A DNA stretch of 16,063 nt. Source: Campylobacterales bacterium (GTDB lineage Bacteria; Campylobacterota; Campylobacteria; Campylobacterales; Thiovulaceae). Positions 1-6,693 of the stretch are shown here, piece after piece. The stretch lies in contig DTUW01000152.1 of NCBI GenBank assembly GCA_012963895.1, positions 1-16,063 of the forward strand, written 5' to 3'. The notes beneath the pieces are model-generated. The model was not told where the DNA came from and ran no database searches. It saw only the letters and a program-made list of their open reading frames with translations. Made by a program: the position numbers and the translations under genes. Each line of letters starts with the position of its first letter. Within the stretch, counting starts at the first letter, position 1.

Positions 1-55
1 CGTAGGTTTTTGCAATGTTGTCGAACATTGAAATAATTTTCTGCTGTTTATCCAT
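1..55 (-). CDS. ubiE: Menaquinone/ubiquinone biosynthesis C-methyltransferase UbiE, N-terminus only
   Basis: Reading leftward from the ATG at 55-53 gives MDKQQKIISMFDNIAKTY before the window ends, so only 18 residues are seen. This matches the conserved opening of UbiE/MenG methyltransferases of Campylobacterota (a basic start, then I-x-x-M-F-D-x-I-A-x-x-Y-D). From family knowledge, the enzyme uses S-adenosylmethionine to methylate the quinone ring in the last steps of menaquinone synthesis and is cytoplasmic or membrane-associated. The SAM-binding motifs lie outside the window. No strong Shine-Dalgarno is visible; the start follows GAGTTGGTA. A divergent promoter with the next gene lies just upstream at 80-111. 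The identification rests on a short stretch. Confidence 0.75.
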   Translation of the reverse strand, partial: MDKQQKIISMFDNIAKTY

Positions 56-79
56 TACCAACTCGTATCGATTTTTGAG

Positions 80-111
80 AAATTCTATCATTATATTTTT
101 TGATAGAATTT
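80..111. promoter_or_regulatory. Inverted repeat forming a back-to-back divergent promoter
   Basis: The 11-base arms 80-90 and 101-111 are perfect reverse complements around a 10-base AT-only centre. Each arm reads outward as TGATAGAAT, a good extended -10 box (TGnTAnAAT). The rightward box at 101-109 would start transcription near 116, ahead of the thioesterase gene at 139. The leftward box at 90-82 would start near 75, ahead of ubiE at 55. A second perfect TATAAT on the minus strand lies at 95-90. The arrangement is seen; promoter function and mutual interference are inferred. The repeat could also be an operator. Confidence 0.5.
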
Positions 112-138
112 TTTGATATTACCTTTTGGAGCTTATCA

Positions 139-621
139 ATGTTTCACATGTTAAAAACAGATAGAGAAGAGAGAGAGGATACCATCGAGATACCCCTAAA
201 TACACACACTGAAATATATGAGAAATATAGCGGTCGAGTTGAAAAAGTTCAAGAAGGGTTTGCAGAAATCCATCTAGACATAGTAAAAGAGATGATAGCC
301 GATGAACAGGGGCTAATTCATAGTGGATTTATCTTTTCCGGTGCAAGTTTTGCTGCTGTTGTGGCTGTAAATGAAAAGTATGGATTTGTTATAGGTAGTG
401 TTGTAAATTTCTTAGCTCCCGTTCGAGATGATGACACTATTATCTATAAAGCCTATGCTCGTCAAAAGATAGGTAGAAAAAGGGTGGTCGATGTTATTGG
501 ACAAGTTGGAGAGATAAAGGTATTCATTGGAGAATTTACAGTAGTTGTAATGGAAAAACATATCCTAAATATCAAACTTGACGAAATTACATCATCTGAA
601 TTCCAAATTGATGAGAAGTAG
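139..621 (+). CDS. Hotdog-fold thioesterase-like protein (PaaI/acyl-CoA thioesterase type)
   Basis: A 160-residue protein. The start is the ATG at 139, which has a GGAG Shine-Dalgarno at 128-131 with a 7-base spacer; an upstream in-frame TTG at 100 lies inside the promoter. The central segment ADEQGLIHSGFIFSGAS (about residues 54-70) is the helix-loop typical of single-domain hotdog thioesterases. It is followed by strands (SVVNFLAPV, RKRVVDVIGQV, FIGEFTVVV) expected of the fold. Family members hydrolyse acyl-CoA or related thioesters; the substrate cannot be read from the sequence. Similar short hotdog proteins occur across Campylobacterota. It is first in a tightly packed seven-gene run, and its end overlaps the nadE start by 11 bases. 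The fold call is fairly secure, the enzymatic role less so. Confidence 0.7.
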   Translation: MFHMLKTDREEREDTIEIPLNTHTEIYEKYSGRVEKVQEGFAEIHLDIVKEMIADEQGLIHSGFIFSGASFAAVVAVNEKYGFVIGSVVNFLAPVRDDDTIIYKAYARQKIGRKRVVDVIGQVGEIKVFIGEFTVVVMEKHILNIKLDEITSSEFQIDEK

Positions 622-1420
622 TTGGAAACTTATTGAAACCCATCTATTGGAGTTTCTTAGAGATGAGGTAGAGAAAACGGGAATTACAAAAGTTGTTGTG
701 GGGTTGAGCGGAGGACTTGACTCCGCAATTGTTGCAACCCTTCTTCAAAAGGTATTTGGAAATAGAGTATTAGCTGTTATGATGCCCTCTCAATACTCTT
801 CTAAGGAGAGTTTAGAAGATGCAAATAGATTAATTGAAAAACTCAAAATAGATAGCGAAATCCACCTCATCGATAAATATCTAAATATCTTCAACTCACA
901 AAACCCCAAAGCCTCAAATATTAGAATAGGAAATTTTTCAGCCAGAATTAGAATGAGTATCCTCTACGATATTTCAGCACGAGATAATAGATTGGTAATT
1001 GGAACGAGTAATAAAAGTGAAATCCTATTAGGGTATGGAACTATCTACGGGGATTTAGCAAGTGCAGTAAATCCGATAGGGGACATATACAAAAGCGACC
1101 TCTTTTCATTTGCAGAATATCTGGATATACCAGAGAGTATTAGAAAGAAACCTCCATCAGCAGACCTATATCAGGGACAGAGCGACGAGAAAGAGATAGG
1201 ATATTCCTACTTTGAGATAGATAGAGTTTTAAAAATGTTTGTAGAGGAGAGACTAAGTAGGGATACGATATTGGAGAAGGTGGAAAATAGGGATTTGGTG
1301 GATATGGTGATAGATAGGATATATAACAACCAATTTAAAAGAAAAATGCCGATAGTTGCAAAAATTACCGATAGAACTTTTGGACACGATTTTCTATATC
1401 CAAGAGATATTAAGAGGTAA
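611..1420 (+). CDS. nadE: NH3-dependent NAD(+) synthetase
   Basis: A 269-residue protein that adenylates nicotinate adenine dinucleotide and amidates it to NAD+, the last step of NAD synthesis, in the cytoplasm. The ATP-pyrophosphatase P-loop SGGLDS is at residues 33-38. Later conserved stretches include GTSNKSEILLGYGTIYGD (ammonia/ATP site) and KKPPSADLYQGQSDEKEIGY, the mobile loop typical of NadE. There is no N-terminal glutaminase domain, so free ammonia is the expected nitrogen donor. The ATG at 611 gives a length close to known family members; an upstream in-frame TTG at 578 would add 11 residues and deepen the overlap with the thioesterase gene. Neither start has a convincing ribosome site, suggesting translational coupling. 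The DegT homologue starts 10 bases after the stop. Confidence 0.93.
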   Translation: MRSSWKLIETHLLEFLRDEVEKTGITKVVVGLSGGLDSAIVATLLQKVFGNRVLAVMMPSQYSSKESLEDANRLIEKLKIDSEIHLIDKYLNIFNSQNPKASNIRIGNFSARIRMSILYDISARDNRLVIGTSNKSEILLGYGTIYGDLASAVNPIGDIYKSDLFSFAEYLDIPESIRKKPPSADLYQGQSDEKEIGYSYFEIDRVLKMFVEERLSRDTILEKVENRDLVDMVIDRIYNNQFKRKMPIVAKITDRTFGHDFLYPRDIKR

Positions 1421-1430
1421 AGGAGAGAAG

Positions 1431-2498
1431 ATGAAGAGAAGAGATATAGATTTCAATTCAGAGAGGATAGATATAGATAGAGATATTGAGAAGCTGAGAA
1501 ATGAATTTTCCCGATATGGTTCAGGAAACTACTTTTTACCAGTGAATAATTTCACTTCTGCTCTCCATCTTGCAATGTGTGCTATCGATTTGAAGAGGGG
1601 AGATAAGGTCATCTGTTCTGTAAATTCCTCTCCTGAAATTCCCGAAATTGTTCGCCATTTCGATGCAGAGCCTATACTTGTAGATGTTGAACCTAAATCG
1701 AATAGGTTAAGTATAAAATCATTAAAAGAGATTCTAAGCAATATCAAATCCAAAAAACTAAGAGCAATAGTTATATCTCACCACGGCGGGGAGATATTGA
1801 ATATAGAGGAGATAGCCTCTCTTGTTAAAAAGAGAGGACTATCTATTATTGAAGATGGAACAGAGAGTCTAGGATTTGATAGAAGTAAGATAGATAGTAT
1901 TTCAGACATTAGACTATTTTCATTAGATACCCCTGTCTCCACCTTGTCGCTCTTTGTAACCGATAATCAAAGTATTTTTCAAAGGGCTGAATTGCTATCC
2001 AACCACGGGATAGAGTTTGATAAGCAATCGAAATTGGGCTATATATATGATGTGGTTGATATTGGTTGTCAATATCGAGCCTCCCAAAATGAAATATCCA
2101 TCGGAATAGAGAAGTTGAGAAAAATTCGCAATGAGATGGAGAGAAGAAGAGAGATAGCCAAGAGGTATATCGATGGATTGAGTTCAGTAAGAGGAATAGA
2201 GGTAGATAGGTTCAATCCCAACCATACATATTCTAAATTTATTATCAGAGTTGCAAAGAATAGAGATGGTTTCGCAAAAGAACTGAAAGAGTATGGAATT
2301 GAGACACGACTACACTATATACCTATCCATCTATTGAGCTATTACAAAAACAAATACCTATTTAGAGTAAATAGCTTTCCAAATGCTCTAAGAAATTTTC
2401 AACAGGTTCTATCCCTACCTATGCGACCCGATTTGAGTTCAGAAGATATTGACCACATAATTGCAACTATCCAATTTGTGGCAAAAAATAGGAGATAG
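1431..2498 (+). CDS. DegT/DnrJ/EryC1/StrS aminotransferase homologue lacking the PLP lysine
   Basis: A 355-residue protein of the sugar-aminotransferase fold (PLP fold type I). The ATG at 1431 directly follows AGGAGAGAAG; an upstream in-frame start at 1356 lies inside nadE. Conserved family parts are ALHLAMCAIDLKRGDKVICS (from about residue 44), RHFDAEPILVDV, the EDGTESLG segment with the Asp that normally contacts the PLP ring nitrogen (about 142), RRREIAKRY, and a C-terminal RLHYIPIHLLSYYK. The stretch that should carry the Schiff-base lysine (F-S-F-x-x-x-K plus a Gly-Gly) reads LFSLDTPVSTLSLFVT at about 162-177. It is shorter and has no lysine or glycine pair. The phosphate-binding G-T-A-A-L-H also reads F-T-S-A-L-H. 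The frame is intact, so this is a diverged protein rather than a frameshift. It may bind sugar nucleotide or regulate, but transamination is doubtful. Confidence 0.75.
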   Translation: MKRRDIDFNSERIDIDRDIEKLRNEFSRYGSGNYFLPVNNFTSALHLAMCAIDLKRGDKVICSVNSSPEIPEIVRHFDAEPILVDVEPKSNRLSIKSLKEILSNIKSKKLRAIVISHHGGEILNIEEIASLVKKRGLSIIEDGTESLGFDRSKIDSISDIRLFSLDTPVSTLSLFVTDNQSIFQRAELLSNHGIEFDKQSKLGYIYDVVDIGCQYRASQNEISIGIEKLRKIRNEMERRREIAKRYIDGLSSVRGIEVDRFNPNHTYSKFIIRVAKNRDGFAKELKEYGIETRLHYIPIHLLSYYKNKYLFRVNSFPNALRNFQQVLSLPMRPDLSSEDIDHIIATIQFVAKNRR

Positions 2499-2535
2499 GG
2501 GGAATGGGAAGATTTGTAGCAAAAATAGGAGATAG
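2474..2535 (+). repeat. Imperfect 24-25 bp direct duplication at the degT-metY junction
   Basis: Positions 2474-2498 (the last codons and stop of the DegT homologue) recur at 2512-2535 with one substitution and one missing A. Both copies end in AATAGGAGATAG. The second copy supplies the GGAGATAG Shine-Dalgarno placed just before the metY ATG at 2539. The repeat period is about 38 bases. It looks like a local tandem duplication of the gene end that created or moved the ribosome site. Confidence 0.6.
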
Positions 2536-2538
2536 AAG

Positions 2539-3813
2539 ATGAAAAGAGAGACTGTGGCTATCCACGAGGGATATACGAAAGATAGCCAAAAAACTATGGC
2601 AGTCCCAATATACCAAACAACAGCCTACGACTTTGGAAATGCAGATTTTGCTGCCGATAGTTTCAACTTGAAACAGGGTAGCGACAATATCTATACAAGG
2701 ATAGGAAATCCTACAACCTCCGTTTTGGAAAAGCGGTTTGCAAAATTGGAGAAGGGGTCTGCCTCTCTTGCTGTTTCTAGCGGAATGTCGGCTATCTTCT
2801 ACTCAATTCTAAATATTGCTGAAAGTGGGGATAATATTATTGCCTCTTCTCAACTCTATGGAGGGACTACCACCCTATTTACCCATACATTGAAACGACT
2901 TGGAATAGAGGCGAGATTTTTCAATATAGACAATCCGGAAGAAATAGAAAAATTGGTAGATAGCAAAAGTAAAGGGATATTTTTCGAGTCTCTCTCCAAT
3001 CCAACTATCACTATTGCAGATATTGAAAAGATAGCAGAGATTGGAAATAGGCACGGTTTAATAACGATTGTAGATAATACGGTGGCTACTCCTATCCTCT
3101 GCAACCCCATCGATTTTGGAATAGATATAGTTGTCCATAGTGCTAGTAAATGGACAACGGGTCAAGGATTGGCAATAGGTGGAATAGTAGTAGAGAGGGA
3201 GGGGCTTTGGAAAAAGATAGATGGTAATCCTCGATATTCCCAATTCTATACCCCTGATGAAAGTTATCACGGATTGAAATTTACCGATGAGGTGGCGAGA
3301 GATGCCCTATTCACTTTCAGAATGAGACTCATTCTACTTAGGGATACGGGAGCAGTGTTAAGTCCTTTTAATAGTTGGTTGTTTATTCAAGGGCTTGAAA
3401 CTCTACCCCTGCGAGTTCAAAGACATTCAGAGAATGGATTGGCAATAGCAAAGTTTTTGGAGAGCCACCCAAAAGTGGTAGCGGTAAATTATCCAAAACT
3501 GGAAAGCTCCAAATATTACGAACTTGCTAAAAAATATTTTCCAAATGGAGCTAATGGATTGTTAAGTTTTGAAGTTGGAGACTATGAAAAGGCTAAAAAG
3601 ATAGTAGATAGTGTAGAAATATTTACCCTAGTAGCAAATATAGGAGATAGTAAATCTATTATCACCCACCCAGCCTCTACAACTCACCAACAGCTATCAG
3701 AGAGTGAATTACAACAGGCAGGTATATCGGCTGGACTAATCCGCCTCTCTGTTGGATTGGAAAATGTAGATGACCTCATTCAAGATTTAGAAAATAGTTT
3801 AAATAAGGTTTGA
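2539..3813 (+). CDS. metY: O-acetylhomoserine sulfhydrylase (aminocarboxypropyltransferase)
   Basis: A 424-residue PLP enzyme of the Cys/Met metabolism family. It is expected to convert O-acetylhomoserine and sulfide to homocysteine and acetate in direct sulfhydrylation for methionine synthesis. The phosphate-binding SSGMSAIFY motif is at about 80-88, the ring-stacking YGGT at 107-110, the DNTVATP segment at 179-185, and the Schiff-base lysine in VVHSASKWTTGQG at Lys204. The C-terminal part has the typical HPASTTH and IRLSVGLE signatures. Length is normal for the family, and the close resemblance to Campylobacter MetY-type proteins favours MetY over cystathionine gamma-synthase. A strong GGAG site precedes the ATG. 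No SAM riboswitch fits in the 40-base gap upstream. The downstream thioredoxin gene begins 2 bases after the stop. Confidence 0.93.
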   Translation: MKRETVAIHEGYTKDSQKTMAVPIYQTTAYDFGNADFAADSFNLKQGSDNIYTRIGNPTTSVLEKRFAKLEKGSASLAVSSGMSAIFYSILNIAESGDNIIASSQLYGGTTTLFTHTLKRLGIEARFFNIDNPEEIEKLVDSKSKGIFFESLSNPTITIADIEKIAEIGNRHGLITIVDNTVATPILCNPIDFGIDIVVHSASKWTTGQGLAIGGIVVEREGLWKKIDGNPRYSQFYTPDESYHGLKFTDEVARDALFTFRMRLILLRDTGAVLSPFNSWLFIQGLETLPLRVQRHSENGLAIAKFLESHPKVVAVNYPKLESSKYYELAKKYFPNGANGLLSFEVGDYEKAKKIVDSVEIFTLVANIGDSKSIITHPASTTHQQLSESELQQAGISAGLIRLSVGLENVDDLIQDLENSLNKV

Positions 3814-3815
3814 AT

Positions 3816-4430
3816 ATGAAAAAGTTTATTACTGCAATACTCCTAGCCTCTCTCTTTCAAGGGTGTGGGAGTAGCCGTTCTGATGAGATAGGAAAAGAGG
3901 AGGAGAAACAAGAGGAAAAAGATATTCCAAAAAATTTTGTTTCTAAAAAAGAGTATCAATTGAGAGGGGTTGAGGGCGAAACCTTAACAATAGTAAAAGA
4001 GGGAAATAGTTTTATTCTCCAAAATAGCTCTACCCCTTTGGTTCTACTGGATTTCTTTTCTACTTGGTGTCCCGCTTGTCGTGGAGTTGCACCTCATCTA
4101 GCAAATCTTCAAGAGAAGTATCCAAAGGAATTGAAAGTAATAGGTATCTTGATAGAGGAGAATAAACGAGATGATGAGGTGGCTCAATTCAAAGAAAAGT
4201 ATGGAGCTCATTACACCATTTCCAACTCTACAAGTGCAAAAGAGAATTATGCAAATTTCAAACTATCAAACGAAATGGCTTCTCTTTTGAAATTGCCTCG
4301 TTCGTTTCCAATTCCGCTCCTTGTGATGTTGAAAGATGGTAAATATTTTGCCCACTATATTGGAGCAGTGCCAGAAGAGATGATAGAGAGCGATATTAAG
4401 GAGGCTCTAAATTTGAGAGGAGATAAGTAG
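3816..4430 (+). CDS. TlpA/ResA-like thioredoxin-fold lipoprotein
   Basis: A 204-residue protein. The ATG at 3816 is preceded by AAGG with good spacing and follows the metY stop by two bases; an in-frame TTG at 3810 is less likely. The N-terminus MKKFITAILLASLFQGC is a lipoprotein signal peptide with the lipidated Cys at about 17. A charged Glu/Lys-rich linker follows (residues 24-36). The thioredoxin domain has the redox pair in TWCPAC (Cys85 and Cys88) and a later cis-proline region near SFPIPLL. Family members are membrane-anchored thiol-disulfide oxidoreductases facing the periplasm, often reducing apocytochrome c or other exported thiols. The partner here is unknown, since no cytochrome c maturation gene lies nearby. 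The stop codon overlaps the ftsY GTG start by one base. Confidence 0.85.
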   Translation: MKKFITAILLASLFQGCGSSRSDEIGKEEEKQEEKDIPKNFVSKKEYQLRGVEGETLTIVKEGNSFILQNSSTPLVLLDFFSTWCPACRGVAPHLANLQEKYPKELKVIGILIEENKRDDEVAQFKEKYGAHYTISNSTSAKENYANFKLSNEMASLLKLPRSFPIPLLVMLKDGKYFAHYIGAVPEEMIESDIKEALNLRGDK

Positions 4431-5320
4431 TGTTTGGCTTTTTTGAAAAGGGATTTAAAAAGACAATAGAGCTAATAAAGAGTATAGATAAAGCTCTGAT
4501 TGTAGAAGTTCTAGACCATATTGAAAAAGAGAAGTTAGAGGAAATCCTAATAGAAGCTGATGTCAATTACGATTTGGTAGAGGAGCTATTAGAAGATTTA
4601 CCAGAGCAGGTATCACGAGAAGATTTAGAGCCTAGACTGCTCAAATGTTTCTCAACGGAAAAAATAGAAGTTCCCGAAAGTCGTCCGATAGTCCAGTTGA
4701 TAATTGGAGTAAATGGAGCAGGTAAAACAACTACTATTGCAAAATTGGCACATAAATATAAAAACGAAAATAAAAAAGTTCTTTTAGGGGCTTCTGATAC
4801 ATTTAGAGCCGCAGCTATTGAACAACTTAGAAAATGGGCAGAAAAACTTGATATTCCTATTGTCTATTCCAAACGGGGACACGACCCATCAGGGATTACT
4901 TTCGATGCGATAAAGTCAGGGATAGCTAAAAAGATGGATTATGTGATAATTGATACAGCGGGTCGCCTTCACAACCAAAAGAATTTAGCAGAAGAGCTAA
5001 AAAAGATAGTAAGGGTTTCAGGTAAAGCGATGGAGGGGGCGCCTCATCAAAAGATACTAATTATCGATGGAACCCAAGGGACTTCTGCCATTGTTCAAGC
5101 TCAAAAGTTCAACGAGATAGTAGGAATAGACGGAATTATCATCACTAAACTAGATGGAACAGCAAAAGGAGGGGCCATATTCTCTATTGCTGAAACTCTA
5201 AAAGTTCCTATATTGTATATTGGAGTTGGGGAGAAACCAGAAGACCTAATAGAGTTCGATTATCGGGAGTTTGTAACTGGGCTATTGGATAAATTGTATA
5301 GAGGTGAGAATAAGATATAA
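4430..5320 (+). CDS. ftsY: Signal recognition particle receptor FtsY
   Basis: A 296-residue SRP-family GTPase that docks the SRP-ribosome complex at the inner membrane for co-translational insertion. An N-terminal helical N domain (about 1-85) starts with a basic amphipathic helix, MFGFFEKGFKK, likely for lipid contact. There is no long acidic A domain, as is usual in this phylum. GTPase motifs are clear: P-loop GVNGAGKT at 93-100, DTFRAAA at 123-129, DTAGRL at 175-180, TKLDG at 239-243 and GVGEKPEDL near the C-terminus. The start is a GTG whose G is the last base of the preceding TAG, with GAGGAG just upstream, so it is translationally coupled to the thioredoxin gene. Confident identification. 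Confidence 0.97.
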   Translation: MFGFFEKGFKKTIELIKSIDKALIVEVLDHIEKEKLEEILIEADVNYDLVEELLEDLPEQVSREDLEPRLLKCFSTEKIEVPESRPIVQLIIGVNGAGKTTTIAKLAHKYKNENKKVLLGASDTFRAAAIEQLRKWAEKLDIPIVYSKRGHDPSGITFDAIKSGIAKKMDYVIIDTAGRLHNQKNLAEELKKIVRVSGKAMEGAPHQKILIIDGTQGTSAIVQAQKFNEIVGIDGIIITKLDGTAKGGAIFSIAETLKVPILYIGVGEKPEDLIEFDYREFVTGLLDKLYRGENKI

Positions 5321-5347
5321 TAATCCAAAAGATAACATGGAGTTTTT

Positions 5348-5731
5348 ATGGAGAAAAAATTAGGACTAGACAAATATCCAATATATACAACCAGAATACC
5401 AAAAGGGAAATTTAGCAATACCAAAGAGATATTAGACTTTTTTAGGAATAAGATAGATGAAAATCCAAAAGTGCAGTATATAGCTACTTTCGACCATCTA
5501 AACCATACAAAATCTATTGGTGGGGATATTCCAGAAGGTATTTTAGATATTCAAAATATTATCTTCTGTTTCGGTTTTCAGATTCCAAATGATGATGTTG
5601 TAGCAGTTAGACCTCGCTCTATTGGAATAGTTGAATATGCAGATAGTTTTGTGATAAATTTCCTTGAACCACCGGGAGCTACTCCAAATCAGGTAATGGC
5701 TCAATGGATAGAGGAGTTAGAAAACTCTTAG
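5348..5731 (+). CDS. Conserved Campylobacterota protein resembling DUF6858
   Basis: A 127-residue soluble protein with no signal peptide or membrane segment. It contains FDHLNHTKSIGG (about 58-69) and the strongly conserved-looking VAVRPRSIGIVEYAD, which I recall from a family of small proteins common in Campylobacterota and listed as DUF6858; that match is from memory. No catalytic motif can be named. The histidines in the FDHLNH segment and one cysteine in IIFCFGFQIP are candidate ligand residues. The ATG at 5348 follows a TGGAG site. The gene ends the plus-strand run and overlaps the convergent dusB stop by four bases. Real gene, function unknown. Confidence 0.7.
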   Translation: MEKKLGLDKYPIYTTRIPKGKFSNTKEILDFFRNKIDENPKVQYIATFDHLNHTKSIGGDIPEGILDIQNIIFCFGFQIPNDDVVAVRPRSIGIVEYADSFVINFLEPPGATPNQVMAQWIEELENS

Positions 5732-6657
5732 AAATACTCCTCTATTAGTTTTCTCATCTCTTCATATTTTTCAGTAGTATTTACAAGATTTCTAAATTGA
5801 GAAGCTCCTTCAATACCTTTGGAATAGGTATGGAGGTGTTTCCTAAATAGGATTACACCTCTTTCCTCGTAGAACTGCACCATAAGTTTTAGATGTTCTA
5901 ATATTATCTTCTTTTTCAAATTCCCATCTACCATCTCGCTTCCAGTTTGGAGTTGGTGGAATATCCAAGGATTGCCAACAGCCCCCCGACCTATCATAAT
6001 ACCATCGGCACCAGTCTCATTTAGAACATACTTAGCTTTTTGATAGTCTGTAATGTCTCCATTTGCAATTACGGGAATAGAGATGGAGGATTTTATATCT
6101 GCAATTGCTTGATAATCTACTTCACTTTTAAATCCACCACTACGAGTTCGCCCATGAACGGCGATGAAATCAGCTCCCCCAGCCTCTACCGCTTTTCCAA
6201 TCTCTACTGGAATTTTTGAGTCGAAACCTATTCTAACTTTTACACTCGTGAGAGATTTATTAGATGTCTCTTTGATAGTTCTAACAATCTTTTCCAACAG
6301 TTCCAAATTTTTCAAAAGAGCGCTACCAGAACCGCCTCTAACAACTTTTGGAGCAGGACAACCCGCATTTAAATCGATAATATCTATCCCTTCTCTGGTA
6401 TTGAGGAATTCTACTGCCTTCTTAACAATTTCTACATTTGAACCTGAAATCTGAACAGAATAGGGAACCTCATCGGGAGATTTTTCTAACATCTTTAAAC
6501 TCTTCTTAGCACCATAAGCAAGAGCATTGGAGCTAATCATTTCGCTGATAGTCAAGTCAGCCCCAAATCTCTTCACAACACTTCTAAAAGGTAGGTCTGT
6601 GTATCCTGCCAATGGTGCCAGAACATATAGAGGGCGATTCTTTTTGAAAAGTTCCAA
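5728..6657 (-). CDS. dusB: tRNA-dihydrouridine synthase (DusB-like)
   Basis: A 309-residue FMN-dependent enzyme that reduces uridine to dihydrouridine in the tRNA D-loop using NADPH. Motifs seen are VLAPLAGYTDLPFR (12-25), the catalytic cysteine in DLNAGCPAPKV (Cys100), GSGSALL, the HGRTRSGGF phosphate/FMN region, PVIANGDI and GADGIMIGRGAVGNPWIF. A shorter C-terminal helical tRNA-binding region follows. The start appears to be TTG at 6657, with GGAG five bases upstream; no nearby in-frame ATG fits better. It is the last gene of the minus-strand run, 36 bases after the membrane protein gene. The DusB subfamily call is by resemblance to bacterial DusB; DusA or DusC would be less likely. Confidence 0.93.
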   Translation of the reverse strand: MELFKKNRPLYVLAPLAGYTDLPFRSVVKRFGADLTISEMISSNALAYGAKKSLKMLEKSPDEVPYSVQISGSNVEIVKKAVEFLNTREGIDIIDLNAGCPAPKVVRGGSGSALLKNLELLEKIVRTIKETSNKSLTSVKVRIGFDSKIPVEIGKAVEAGGADFIAVHGRTRSGGFKSEVDYQAIADIKSSISIPVIANGDITDYQKAKYVLNETGADGIMIGRGAVGNPWIFHQLQTGSEMVDGNLKKKIILEHLKLMVQFYEERGVILFRKHLHTYSKGIEGASQFRNLVNTTEKYEEMRKLIEEYF

Positions 6658-6693
6658 AATATCTCCTATCTGGAAAGAAATCCAGAAATTCCA

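Noticed and set aside
1900..1990. Possible frameshift explaining the missing lysine in the DegT homologue
   Set aside because: The conserved sequence before and after stays in one frame, with natural codons and no nearby alternative-frame match to the family.
2499..2538. Possible SAM riboswitch ahead of metY
   Set aside because: The gap is 40 bases and purine-rich, too short and without helices for any known SAM riboswitch.
4430..5320. FtsY as a truncated gene because it lacks the acidic A domain
   Set aside because: Short FtsY proteins with only the NG domain and a basic N-terminal helix are normal in Campylobacterota, and all GTPase motifs are intact.
6669..6686. TCTGGA...TCCAGA inverted repeat between the membrane protein gene and dusB
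   Set aside because: Only six base pairs, no T tract, and such short repeats are expected by chance in a window of this size.
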